Shown here: positions 45,089-56,977 of the stretch, one piece after another
How the letters are laid out: each line of letters starts with the position of its first letter
Numbering within the stretch: the first letter of the stretch is position 1
NCBI RefSeq assembly: GCF_029623395.1
Contig: NZ_JAPYKK010000006.1
Coordinates: forward strand, 100,104 to 164,103
Reading direction: 5' to 3'
Length of the DNA: 64,000 nucleotides
DNA from: Sphingomonas echinoides
Lineage (GTDB): Bacteria > Pseudomonadota > Alphaproteobacteria > Sphingomonadales > Sphingomonadaceae
The notes under the pieces: model-generated
Database searches by the model: none
Seen by the model: the letters and a program-made list of their open reading frames with translations, nothing else
What the model was told of the DNA's origin: nothing
Translations under genes and position numbers: made by a program

Positions 45089-45811
45089 TCACGCGCCGAT
45101 CAGGCTTGCGGTATCGTCTTCGGCTTGCTGGATCAGCGCGACCGTGGCTTCGCGGGCCGCGGCGCATTCGCTCGCGGCGATCGCATCGAACAGGCGCTGA
45201 TGCTGCGGCATCGAATCGCTCGGCTGGATCGGTTGGCGGTGTTTGTAGATCGTCGTCCAGCGTACCGCGGACCCGATCGTCCCGGCCAGACTGACCAGTA
45301 ACTCGTTGTGCGTCGCCTCCAGGATGATGTGGTGGAAACGCTGGTCCGCCGCCTGGCCGATCGGCGAGGCAAGGCCGTGGGTGTACATTTCCTCCAGCGC
45401 ATGCCCCATTCCGGACAGCTGGCGCGAAGTCCGCGTCGCGGCGGCGAGTTCGGCGGCGGCGGGTTCGATGATGAGCCGGAGCTGGAACAGGCTGCGGACG
45501 AACGTCGCGGGGGGTTCGGCTTCGAACATCCACGCCAGCAGGTCGGGATCGAGCAGGTTCCATTCGGAACGCTCGCGGACTCGTGTCCCGGTTTTGGGCT
45601 TGCTTTCGAGAAGGCCTTTCGCGCTGAGCATCCGCAACGCTTCGCGAATGACCCCGCGCGAGATGCCGCGCTGCTCCGCAAGTTCGTGTTCGCCCGGCAG
45701 GATCGACAGCGGAAGATGACGGCCCGTGACGATTGCAATGCCAATGTCCCGCGCAACCGCGCTATGCGCCGGTTCGCGGCGTCGTTCGGGAACCACATGG
45801 TTCGTCGTCAT
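45089..45811 (-). CDS. GntR/FCD (FadR-type) sugar-responsive regulator
   Basis: 240 residues from ATG 45811 (GAGGAACG upstream). The GntR winged helix is LPGEHELAEQRGISRGVIRE ALRMLSAKGL; the C-terminal FCD domain has FQLRLIIEPAAAELAAA and the metal-binding HHIILEAT region. FCD regulators usually bind organic acids or sugar acids and recognise TNGTNNNACNA sites; such a site lies 90 bases upstream. It probably controls the adjacent glycosidase genes. Confidence 0.92.
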   Translation of the reverse strand: MTTNHVVPERRREPAHSAVARDIGIAIVTGRHLPLSILPGEHELAEQRGISRGVIREALRMLSAKGLLESKPKTGTRVRERSEWNLLDPDLLAWMFEAEPPATFVRSLFQLRLIIEPAAAELAAATRTSRQLSGMGHALEEMYTHGLASPIGQAADQRFHHIILEATHNELLVSLAGTIGSAVRWTTIYKHRQPIQPSDSMPQHQRLFDAIAASECAAAREATVALIQQAEDDTASLIGA

Positions 45812-45900
45812 CGTTCCTCGCCACCTTGTTCTTTGGTCCGCCACGTTTGGCTGAAGCATCATAAATGATTGCGGTAACCCTTATCGCGCAAATTTCAGTC

Positions 45901-45929
45901 TTGTCCTACAATTAATCCCTGCTTATAAC
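45901..45929 (+). promoter_or_regulatory. Promoter overlapped by a GntR/FCD-type operator
   Basis: TTGTCC (45901-45906) and TATAAC (45924-45929) are separated by 17 bases. The -35 is embedded in TTGTCCTACAA (45901-45911), a TTGT-N3-ACAA palindrome of the type bound by FCD regulators such as LldR. Binding there would block RNA polymerase. It points toward the terminator at 46154 and the GH2 gene. Confidence 0.6.
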
Positions 45930-45935
45930 TCATAC

Positions 45936-46190
45936 AAGCAGTCGATCGGAACAACGGGCAATACGTTGTCGTCATCGACGGGCAAAAGGGAGGGTCTGGC
46001 CATCGCAAACATCCGACACAATACGCGTCTGTGCGTATCGCCCTTGGCGGATCGGGGTTCGGTTGCGGTTGTCGAACGCTCCGGTTCATGCTCGTCCTGA
46101 TGCCCCGACAGCCGTGCCGCTGATCGATCCTTGCACCTCATCGATTCCCTCCTGCCGACGTGGCGCCAAAAGCCACGTCGGCGTTTTTTT
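45936..46190 (+). ncRNA. Candidate regulated small RNA or attenuated leader
   Basis: Between the promoter at 45901 and the strong terminator ending at 46190 there is no convincing gene, only an 11-codon frame (46091-46126). The transcript would be about 255 bases. A pyrimidine-rich TCCCTCCT segment (46146-46153) before the terminator stem resembles anti-Shine-Dalgarno sites of alphaproteobacterial small RNAs. It could equally be a leader of the GH2 transcript. Confidence 0.4.
46154..46190 (+). terminator. Strong intrinsic terminator upstream of the GH2 gene
   Basis: A perfect 11-base stem GCCGACGTGGC/GCCACGTCGGC (46154-46164 and 46172-46182), a 7-base loop and a run of seven T residues (46184-46190). 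No plus-strand gene precedes it. Confidence 0.9.
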
Positions 46191-46215
46191 GAGAATCCGG
46201 GTGTGGCACCTGTGA

Positions 46216-49530
<3,315 letters not shown>

Positions 49531-49582
49531 CCCGCACTCTTCCTGCGGCCGACGGTCGCTACGGTATTCAAGGAGCTTATCG

Positions 49583-51145
49583 ATGATCAAACGTTTTGCC
49601 GGAATGACGATCGCGGCGTTGCTGCTGGGCGCGAGCCTGCCCGCGTTCGCGCAGGCGGCGCCCGAAACCACCGATACCGTCACCGTCCACGGCGACCGCC
49701 CCGGTCCCAAATATGACAAGCGCCTGTTCGGCCAGTTCGCCGAGCATCTCGGCAAGGGCATCTATTCGGGCATCTGGGTCGGCACCAACAGCAAGATCCC
49801 CAACGTCCAGGGCTATCGCAGCGACGTGATCGCCGCATTGAAGGCGATCAAGGTTCCGTTGATCCGCTGGCCCGGCGGTTGCTTCGCCGACGAATATCAC
49901 TGGCGGGAAGGGATCGGCCCGCGCGGCAAGCGCCCGGTCAAGGTCAACACCAACTGGGGCGGCGTGACCGAGGACAATGCGTTCGGAACGCACGAGTTCA
50001 TGAATTATGCCGAGCTGGTCGGCGCGGAAAGCTACGTCTCGGGCAACGTCGGTACCGCCTCGCCGCAGGAAATGGCGGAATGGGTCGAGTACATGACTTC
50101 GCCGACCGCATCGACGATCGCCAACCAGCGTCGCGCGAACGGTCGCAAGGAGCCGTGGAAGCTGACGATGTTCGGCATCGGCAACGAGCTGTGGGGCTGC
50201 GGCGGCAACATGCTCCCGGACTATGGCGCGGACGTCACGCGGCGCTATTCGACCTTCTTGAAGGTGCCTGAGGGCCAGAAGCTGCTCAAGATCGCGAGCG
50301 GCGCGAACGTCGACGATTACGTCTGGACCGAGACGATGATGCGCAAGGCGGGCGACCAGATCGACGGGATCGGCGCGCATTATTACACCATTCCCTATGA
50401 CTGGAAGAAGAAGGGCGCCGCGACCGGGTTCGACGAAGACGGGTGGGCGCGCACGCTTTCCAAGACGCTGCGGATGGATGCGCTGATCGTCGGCCATTCC
50501 AAGGTGATGGACAAATATGATCCGGCCAAGCGCGTCGCGCTGCTGATCGACGAATGGGGTACGTGGTACGACGTCGAGCCGGGCACCAACCCGGGCTTCC
50601 TGTACCAGCAGAACAGCCTGCGCGACGCGATGGTGGCGAGCCTCAACCTCGACATCTTCGCACGGCATGCCGATCGTGTGCGCGGCGCCAACATCGCGCA
50701 GATGGTCAACGTGCTCCAAGCGATGCTGCTGACCGACGGCGCGCGGATGGTGAAGACCCCGACCTATTGGGTGTTCGATCTGTACAAGGACTATCAGGAC
50801 GGCACCGTCCTGCCGATCGACGTCCAGTCGCATTATTACAACAAGAACGAATGGACGATGAAGGCGGTCAGCGCGAGCGCGGTGCGCGGGTTGGACGGCG
50901 CGGTGCACGTTGGGCTGACCAACGTCGATCCCAATCGCGCCACGACGGTGAGCGTCAAGCTCGACGGCGTGCCGGGTGCGACCGTGTCGGGGCGGATCCT
51001 GACGGGAACCGCGATCGATGCGCACAACACGTTCGATGCGCCGGAAACGGTCAAGCCGGTCGCCTTCACCGGTGCGACGTTGCAGGGCGGGGTGCTGACG
51101 GTCGCGATCCCGGCCAAGGCGATCGTGATGCTCGACATCAAGTGA
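49583..51145 (+). CDS. GH51 alpha-L-arabinofuranosidase, exported
   Basis: 520 residues. The signal is GMTIAALLLGASLPAFAQA. The barrel has RWPGGCFADEYHW, acid/base E202 (GIGNELWGCGG) and nucleophile E324 (IDEWGTWY). The C-terminal beta domain is the usual arabinofuranosidase C module. It removes arabinofuranose side chains from arabinan, arabinoxylan or arabinogalactan. It starts 52 bases after the GH2 stop with AAGGAG upstream, so the two form an operon. Confidence 0.95.
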   Translation: MIKRFAGMTIAALLLGASLPAFAQAAPETTDTVTVHGDRPGPKYDKRLFGQFAEHLGKGIYSGIWVGTNSKIPNVQGYRSDVIAALKAIKVPLIRWPGGCFADEYHWREGIGPRGKRPVKVNTNWGGVTEDNAFGTHEFMNYAELVGAESYVSGNVGTASPQEMAEWVEYMTSPTASTIANQRRANGRKEPWKLTMFGIGNELWGCGGNMLPDYGADVTRRYSTFLKVPEGQKLLKIASGANVDDYVWTETMMRKAGDQIDGIGAHYYTIPYDWKKKGAATGFDEDGWARTLSKTLRMDALIVGHSKVMDKYDPAKRVALLIDEWGTWYDVEPGTNPGFLYQQNSLRDAMVASLNLDIFARHADRVRGANIAQMVNVLQAMLLTDGARMVKTPTYWVFDLYKDYQDGTVLPIDVQSHYYNKNEWTMKAVSASAVRGLDGAVHVGLTNVDPNRATTVSVKLDGVPGATVSGRILTGTAIDAHNTFDAPETVKPVAFTGATLQGGVLTVAIPAKAIVMLDIK

Positions 51146-51153
51146 GCGAGAGC

Positions 51154-51186
51154 GGGGCCGCGCCAGGAACGTCGCGGTCCTTCTTT
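51154..51186 (+). terminator. Probable terminator after GH51
   Basis: GGGGCCGCGCC and GTCGCGGTCC form a GC-rich imperfect stem followed by TTCTTT. The T tract is interrupted, so efficiency is uncertain. Confidence 0.45.
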
Positions 51187-51300
51187 GAAAGCGTTACGAC
51201 ATCGCCTCAAACGCGCCTTGGCAAAACATTGAGTCGATACATGTAGCTGCACATGAAACGCGACAGTGACACTGGCTAATATCGGTGTACGCTGCCAGGA

Positions 51301-52434
51301 ATGGCACGGGACGATCAGCGCGCGACCGCTCAGGCGGGGTGGGCCGCATGGCAGCGGGGCGATGTCGCGACCGCCCGCGCTTTGTTCGAGGATGTTGCGG
51401 CGGCGGGGGTGGCGACCCCCGCTTTGTGGCTGCTTCTGGCGCAGGCGCGGATCGCGACCGGTGCCGAAGACCTTGTCGATCAGGCACTTGATCATGTCCT
51501 TGCAATGGAGCCGCGCAACGTTGCTGCGTTGATCCTGAAGGGAGATCGCGCCGCGGATGACCGTGCGGCGACGTCTTATTATCAGTTGGCCGTTTCGCAG
51601 GGGCAAGGAGCACAGGTTGCGGATCCCGCGACCAAAGCTTTGATAAGCCAAGCACAAACGAAGCTGGCGCGGATGGCCGAGCGCTTTGCGACACATCTTC
51701 GAGCCACAATGGCGGCGCATCCGGCAAGCGCGCGTTTCGAGGAGGCGGTCGCGCTCTTGCTCGGGGAGAAGCAGTTGTACTTCCAGAGCCCGACGAACTT
51801 CTTCTTTCCGGGCTTGCCGCATCGCCAGTTCTTCCCGCCGGTGGAATTCGATTGGGCGGCCGGTCTGATGGCGGAAACCGATGAAATTGAAGCGGAACTT
51901 CGCGCGTTCCTGGACGAAGGGGCCGGCCTGTCGCCCTATGTGCGTGCCGACCCGACGCGCGCCAGCCGCGGCCATGCGCTGCTCGACGATCCGCGGTGGA
52001 GTGCGTTCCATTTGTTCGAGAACGGCGATCCGGTGCCACGCGCGGAGGAGCGATTTCCGCGTACGATGGCGGCGTTGGCGCGGGTGCCGATGCCCGTGAT
52101 TGCCGCGCGGTCTCCGATGGCGCTTTTCTCGGTTTTACAGCCGGATACGCACATTCCGCCGCATAGCGGGATGCTCAACACGCGGCTGATCTGCCATTTG
52201 CCGCTGATCGTTCCGGCGGGCTGCACGTTGCGCGTGGGCAATGACGTCAGACCCGTGGAACGCGGCAAGCTCATGATTTTCGACGATTCTATCGAGCATG
52301 AAGCGTGGAATCGAGCGGACACGACGCGGGTCGTTCTGCTGTTCGAGGTGTGGCGCCCCGAGCTTTCGGCCGACGAGCGCGCGGCGTTGACGGTGCTGTT
52401 CGAATCCGTTGGCCTCTACGCTGGCGGGCAATGA
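51301..52434 (+). CDS. TPR-linked aspartyl/asparaginyl beta-hydroxylase-like protein
   Basis: 377 residues. The N-terminal third is helical and TPR-like (AWQRGDVATARALFEDVAAA). The C-terminal Fe(II)/2-oxoglutarate domain has the first histidine in IPPHSGMLNTRLICHLPL, the second in DDSIEHEAWN, and the co-substrate arginine in TRVVLLFEVWRPEL. Relatives hydroxylate Asp/Asn side chains; bacterial targets are unknown. In sphingomonads such genes often accompany carbohydrate-uptake loci, as here. Confidence 0.88.
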   Translation: MARDDQRATAQAGWAAWQRGDVATARALFEDVAAAGVATPALWLLLAQARIATGAEDLVDQALDHVLAMEPRNVAALILKGDRAADDRAATSYYQLAVSQGQGAQVADPATKALISQAQTKLARMAERFATHLRATMAAHPASARFEEAVALLLGEKQLYFQSPTNFFFPGLPHRQFFPPVEFDWAAGLMAETDEIEAELRAFLDEGAGLSPYVRADPTRASRGHALLDDPRWSAFHLFENGDPVPRAEERFPRTMAALARVPMPVIAARSPMALFSVLQPDTHIPPHSGMLNTRLICHLPLIVPAGCTLRVGNDVRPVERGKLMIFDDSIEHEAWNRADTTRVVLLFEVWRPELSADERAALTVLFESVGLYAGGQ

Positions 52435-52449
52435 CCCGGGAAGCCGAAA

Positions 52450-54468
52450 TTACCGGACATTCCAGCGGCTTCGGTCCGCGTTGTCCGCGGTTGCGCCGGG
52501 GCTGTCGGCGCGGAGCGTGCCGGTGTCGGTCTGGTGGAGGTAGCGGTTGGTCGATAAGGCCATCAGCAGCGCGCCGCCGCTAAGGCTTTCCATCCATTGG
52601 AAACTTTGCGTCGGGTCGCGGTCGGCGCGTTTGGGTTGCCACGCTACGCTGCCGTCCGGAAGCGCCGTCAACGCGCGGTTGCCCTGTTCCAGACCGACGC
52701 GCCCGAGCCCGTGATCGACCACGCGGACGCCGCCCTGCAACAGCGCAGGCGTCTCCCTGGTCCCCACCGGCATGAAACGAACCGTGCGATTATAAGGGAT
52801 TGCGGGGCGACTCTCGGAACGGCGTTCGGCGAGGGTGTAGGACAGGAAGTCGGCTTGGCCGCCGGGGGTGCCCCCCTGATGATAGGCAAACAGACCGTAG
52901 CGGACCCCCTGGAAAGTGATCAACTGAAACGCCATCTGTACGGGAGCGCCGATCGGCGTGAAGCTGCGGCCATCGAGCGAATAGCTGTAGCGCGCGGTTT
53001 CGGTCGTGAAATCGGCGTCGGTTCGCAGCCATATGTGGCCGGTTTCGAGCCGAACCCGTGCCTTTTCGCCGCCGATTTCGTCGGTTTGCACCAGGAATAG
53101 CGCGCTTTCGTCGCGCCGCACCCCGAACCAGCTATACGGTCGGTTGAGCAGCCCGAGCCCGGCGACATCGCCGACCTTGAGTCCGCTCGCGTCGAGTTCG
53201 ACGGTCGGTGAAGATTGCGGACCGATCGCGCGTTGGGTGAGCGTATTGCGCGCTTGCAGGAAGCCGGTCGCGGGGAGCGCGTGGAGCCGCAACGCGCCCT
53301 TGCGTTCGCTCAGCGACCAGGCGGCGGGAACGGGGACGTGGTTCCATTGCCAGACGGGCCGCAACCCGGGGCCGTCGAACGGGTCGCTCCGCACGTAGGG
53401 CGCACGATCGGGGGTCTGGGGCAAGTCAGGCTTGATCCAGGTGCGCGGGGTCCGGCCGAGATTGCCGGGGAGCCCGAAATACGGCCAGCCGTCCTTCCAC
53501 GTCACCGGCGACAGCGCGGTCAGCCGCCCGACCGAATTGCCCTCGAACATCGACCAGCCCCAGGTGTCGCCTTTGGGCGTCTGAATGACTCCGCCCTGGT
53601 GCAGCGACAGGCCGCCGCGCGCCTTGGGGTTGGGGGGCGTCAGCACCAGCGGATCGGCGCGCGCATCCTTGACGCGGTAGCCCTGCAGCTCGCCGAAATC
53701 CTCCCACTGACTAATCGACGGGTTGATCTCATACGGCCCGAGCGGCGAACTGGACCGCGCGGCGGGCATCCGGAACGGCCCGGCATATTCGGCGCTGGTG
53801 ATGAAGTATTTGCCGTTCATCTTGAAGAAGTGCGAGCCTTCACCCATCCCGCTGCCCTTGGGGATGATGATCCGTTCGCTGCCGGGGACGATGTCGGTCA
53901 GGGTCGCGTCGAGCTGCGCGAGGTGGATCTCCTGATAGCCCCAGATGACGTAGGTCTTGCCGTCGTCGTCGAACAGCACCGACAGATCGTGGAAACTGCG
54001 CTTCATCGGCGTGCGCTTCCACGGCCCGCGCGGGGCGGGCGCGGTCAGCATCTGGGTCGTCTGCCCGTTGACGTTGCTGAAGATGTAGAAGGTGCCCGCG
54101 TGATAGCGGAAGCTCGGCGCCCAGATCCCGCGGCCATAGACGTTCTCGCCCTTTTCGAGCCGATAGGCGGAGCCCAGATCGAGCGTATCGAGCGCGTAGG
54201 TGACGAAATCCCAGTTCACCAGATCGCGCGAATGGAGGATCGGCAGGCCCGGCATCGCGTGCATGGTGGTGCCGGTGAGGTAGAAATCGTCGCCGACCCG
54301 GATCATGTCGGGATCGGAGAATTCATCGAAGAACAAGGGGTTGGTGTAGGTGCCGTTGCCGTTGTCGGCGGTCCAGGTGGCGGCGGAGCGCGGCTGTTGC
54401 GGGGCCGCGTCGAGGGGGGCCGCGAAGGGAAGGGCGAGGGCGACGCTTGCGAGCCAACACCATTTCAT
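52450..54468 (-). CDS. GH43 arabinosidase/xylosidase-type enzyme, exported
   Basis: 672 residues from ATG 54468 with GGAGAG upstream. The signal peptide is WCWLASVALALPFAAPLDAA. The five-bladed propeller has the catalytic base in FSDPDMIRVGDDFYLTGTT, the pKa modulator near SFHDLSVLFDDD and the acid in GMGEGSHFFK. A GH43_C2-like beta-sandwich follows (about residues 350-540), and a tail of about 120 residues (TRETPALLQGGVRVVDHGLG to SNRYLHQTDTG) may be a carbohydrate-binding module. Likely acts on arabinan or xylan side chains. Convergent with the hydroxylase gene. Confidence 0.92.
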   Translation of the reverse strand: MKWCWLASVALALPFAAPLDAAPQQPRSAATWTADNGNGTYTNPLFFDEFSDPDMIRVGDDFYLTGTTMHAMPGLPILHSRDLVNWDFVTYALDTLDLGSAYRLEKGENVYGRGIWAPSFRYHAGTFYIFSNVNGQTTQMLTAPAPRGPWKRTPMKRSFHDLSVLFDDDGKTYVIWGYQEIHLAQLDATLTDIVPGSERIIIPKGSGMGEGSHFFKMNGKYFITSAEYAGPFRMPAARSSSPLGPYEINPSISQWEDFGELQGYRVKDARADPLVLTPPNPKARGGLSLHQGGVIQTPKGDTWGWSMFEGNSVGRLTALSPVTWKDGWPYFGLPGNLGRTPRTWIKPDLPQTPDRAPYVRSDPFDGPGLRPVWQWNHVPVPAAWSLSERKGALRLHALPATGFLQARNTLTQRAIGPQSSPTVELDASGLKVGDVAGLGLLNRPYSWFGVRRDESALFLVQTDEIGGEKARVRLETGHIWLRTDADFTTETARYSYSLDGRSFTPIGAPVQMAFQLITFQGVRYGLFAYHQGGTPGGQADFLSYTLAERRSESRPAIPYNRTVRFMPVGTRETPALLQGGVRVVDHGLGRVGLEQGNRALTALPDGSVAWQPKRADRDPTQSFQWMESLSGGALLMALSTNRYLHQTDTGTLRADSPGATADNADRSRWNVR

Positions 54469-54779
54469 ACGTCTCTCCCCTGGGTGTGGTTCGCGCGATG
54501 TCGGCGCGGTGTCATTAGTAGGAGTAATAGCGCGATTGGGGGGCTTGGCAACCGATCGCGCGGGCGTGACCGGTGCATGGGGGTGCCTTCCGCAGGTCGT
54601 TTCCGGCGTAAACATGGCCTCTGCAAAACCATCTGTGTTCGCCCGCAAGCTGCCGATCAGCTTTTGGGAACGGTGGTCGCGTTCATAGTGGCGGAACGTC
54701 GCAATGTGGTGGTGAAGTGACGGTCCGCTTTTGAGCGAAGCTATTGCTATAGCGGACGAAGGGATTGATACTGCTTGGC
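54469..54779. other. 311-base intergenic region with an inverted repeat
   Basis: No convincing gene. GTCCGCT (54723-54729) and AGCGGAC (54751-54757) are inverted around 21 bases. The motif GTCCGCTTTT recurs on the other side of the next gene at 55857-55866. The region seems less GC-rich than the flanking glycosidase genes. Confidence 0.5.
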
Positions 54780-55772
54780 ATGTTTTTGGCTAAGTCCCGC
54801 AGTTCCCCTTACGGGAGGCTTCTGCTGATGCTTTTGCTCACCAGCGGGCCGGCGCGTGCATGGCAGTCAACGCCGCCTAGTCCTATTCTTAATCTCCCGA
54901 CCGCGCAGGAACAGAACAAGCGGCCCATCATCCGTCTTGTCGCAGGACGCGATTGGGCACCGCAAAGCATGGAGATCGTGAAAGGCCTCATTCTCTTCCA
55001 AGGGCGGTTGAATGGAAGGCCCGCGACAATCCTCCTGGACAACGGGACGGGGCGAACGATCGTCGATACCACCTTCGCTCGGCAGGCTGGCATTCCCATC
55101 GGTGAACCCATGGGCGACGCCTTGACCGGGACTACCCGGATAGCGACGTTCAGGATAGGTCCTACCGTCCTTGATGTCCCGCACGCGTTCACGATGACGG
55201 GAGAGCTGGTCTCTTTCGACCTGCGTCCAATGTCACAGGCACTTGGAAGGCAGGTGGATGCGGTGTTGGGGGTCGACGCCACCAATGTTATGGCTGTGAT
55301 GATACAGCCCGACAGGAAGCAATTATCGCTGGTGTCGAGCGGGTCGATTAAACTCGACGGCCCGGACGTGGTCAGACTCCCTCTGCTGACAGGTAACCAG
55401 ATCGAAGCCGCTATCAACGGCCATAAGGTCAGGCTGCTTGTCGATTTCGGATATTCTGGTGCGGTTCGGCTCAGTGACGCGGCTTGGAAACAAGCCATGG
55501 GCGGGTCAGGCGTTAGAGGAGCCGGGCAAAATAGCATCATGGCTGACGGCACCGCGCTAAAATCCAGGGCGGCCCCAGGTACCCTGAACATAGGTCGCCT
55601 CGCTTCCGGGAATGCCCCGATCGCCAGCGGTTATGTGCCTGTAGGAGCAAGCGACGGTTTACTCGGCACCGGCTTCTTTCTCAAAGGAACCAGTGTCGTC
55701 GATGGTCCGGCGCGGCAGGTGATGCTTATCGTGCGGCGAGAGGCGAAAAGGTCAGCCACCTCCCTCCCGTAA
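54780..55772 (+). CDS. Retropepsin-like aspartic protease domain protein, exported
   Basis: 330 residues from ATG 54780, with a signal peptide (YGRLLLMLLLTSGPARAWQ). Two retropepsin-like halves are visible: LLDNGTGRTIVDTTFARQAG (DNG instead of DTG) and LLVDFGYSGAVRLSD (DFGYSG). The repeat of the fold within one chain suggests a pseudo-dimeric pepsin-like protein, as in the PF13650/PF13975 families. Proteolysis is unproven. Base composition looks lower in GC than the glycosidase genes on both sides, which hints at separate origin. Confidence 0.75.
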   Translation: MFLAKSRSSPYGRLLLMLLLTSGPARAWQSTPPSPILNLPTAQEQNKRPIIRLVAGRDWAPQSMEIVKGLILFQGRLNGRPATILLDNGTGRTIVDTTFARQAGIPIGEPMGDALTGTTRIATFRIGPTVLDVPHAFTMTGELVSFDLRPMSQALGRQVDAVLGVDATNVMAVMIQPDRKQLSLVSSGSIKLDGPDVVRLPLLTGNQIEAAINGHKVRLLVDFGYSGAVRLSDAAWKQAMGGSGVRGAGQNSIMADGTALKSRAAPGTLNIGRLASGNAPIASGYVPVGASDGLLGTGFFLKGTSVVDGPARQVMLIVRREAKRSATSLP

Positions 55773-56090
55773 GCGTTTGTAGCCGGTCCACTTTCAGTTA
55801 TCGCTTCACCGACCGTAAAGGCCAATTTGAGCGTTTGAGACCGACCGCTTTCGGGCGTCCGCTTTTCCCATCGCCACTGTTGCGTTGTGGCCGCTTGCAG
55901 ACTGTCAGCTTTCCCGCCCGATAGCTGCCGATCGGCGTTCGGGCGCGATGGACGCCGGCACAGAGCCGGAACGGCAATCTGTGGTGGGTAACGGTCTGCC
56001 CGCTTTTCGCACCGTGGCTACCATTCACCTGGGGACCCAGCGAAGAGCCGCCGGCCTTCCGGCCCGCGGCTCTTTTCATTCGTCTCGAGA
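55773..56090. other. 318-base intergenic region with degenerate repeat-like sequence
   Basis: No gene is supported. It contains GTCCGCTTTT (55857-55866), matching 54723-54732, and short CCGATAGCTGCCGAT-like segments recalling noncoding repeats common in proteobacteria. A terminator lies at its right end. Confidence 0.4.
56043..56077. terminator. Bidirectional hairpin terminator
   Basis: AAGAGCCG (56043-56050) pairs with CGGCTCTT (56067-56074) around a GGCC/GGCC inner stem; four T residues follow on the plus strand. It lies 13 bases after the PEPxxWA gene stop on the minus strand and 270 bases after the retropepsin gene. Confidence 0.6.
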
Positions 56091-56735
56091 TTAAGCGTAG
56101 GTGACAGTTGCCTTGAGCCGCGGGCGACGACGAACGGCGAAACCGATGATGCCGAAGCCCGTCAACATCAAAGCCCAGGTCGTAGGTTCCGGAACGGCTC
56201 CAGCCGCCTGCGTCATGACGTTGTCGAATTCGAGGCCGTCATTCTGAACCCGAAAAACAGCTGAGCTGAAAGGGGTATCAGAGAGCACGCCAAAGAACCC
56301 CAGGTTTGGAAACCCACTGATTGGTACACCCGTGACCGTGCCTGCACCGGTTAGAACCAACGAACCCATAGACCCCGACGTGTATCGAAAGCCTAAAGCA
56401 TAAATGGGTTGCGCGAACGATAGAGAGACACTCGTCGTTGTCGGGGAAAGCCCGTTCGCGCCGATAAACCGACCGCTCCCGAATATATTGGACGTATTGA
56501 CGAAGACTCTACTGTCAGTCGAAGTCAAGGCGAAGGTAGGTGTTGTGATCGTCGTGCTGCCCGAACTTGATTCGAATGTCTCCAATTGGGTGACCCCCAC
56601 TGCAGCATTGAACGAATTCAGAGAATTATAAGAAACGATTGTAGCGGCGCCCGCTGCACTGGCGCACGTGGCAATCCCGGTTAACGCCACGCAATGAATG
56701 AGAAAGTTTGAGAGTCGACGCGTAATGTTCCTCAT
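56091..56735 (-). CDS. PEPxxWA-CTERM sorting-domain protein
   Basis: 214 residues from ATG 56735 (GGAGTG upstream). Signal peptide LIHCVALTGIATCASAAGA. The beta-rich middle is serine/threonine-rich. The C-terminus is a PEPxxWA-CTERM tail: VPEPTTWALMLTGFGIIGFA followed by RRRPR. Such proteins are exported, processed by exosortase and often found with exopolysaccharide. No exosortase lies in this window. The substrate or ligand of the middle domain is unknown. Confidence 0.9.
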   Translation of the reverse strand: MRNITRRLSNFLIHCVALTGIATCASAAGAATIVSYNSLNSFNAAVGVTQLETFESSSGSTTITTPTFALTSTDSRVFVNTSNIFGSGRFIGANGLSPTTTSVSLSFAQPIYALGFRYTSGSMGSLVLTGAGTVTGVPISGFPNLGFFGVLSDTPFSSAVFRVQNDGLEFDNVMTQAAGAVPEPTTWALMLTGFGIIGFAVRRRPRLKATVTYA

Positions 56736-56870
56736 CGAGATCACTCCGTTGTTGCTCTCGTGATCTCCGCATGATTCGTGCCATTTTGGGATTCCCTGAA
56801 CTTTTGTGTCCAGGAATTAGGTATGTGTAAACATTCCTTACACTTCCACGCGCCGTTGGGTAAGATTTGC

Positions 56871-56906
56871 GCGTGACACCCTCGCGCGTGCGCGACGGTG
56901 TCACGC
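56871..56906. other. Long perfect inverted repeat downstream of the dehydrogenase gene
   Basis: GCGTGACACC (56871-56880) and GGTGTCACGC (56897-56906) form a perfect 10-base stem around a GC-rich loop. It lies 70 bases past the dehydrogenase stop on the minus strand and 136 bases upstream of the PEPxxWA start. It could end dehydrogenase transcription or act as an operator. Confidence 0.5.
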
Positions 56907-56977
56907 GAATGCGCGACAATCCGCAATTGCTCGGCACGCGCTTGTCTTGAACGGCATCGTTCGGCGCGAACCCCCGC

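Noticed and set aside
55798..56079. A 93-codon open frame on the minus strand after the retropepsin gene
   Set aside because: No ribosome site, no recognisable domain, and it spans the terminator hairpin; the region resembles degenerate noncoding repeat.
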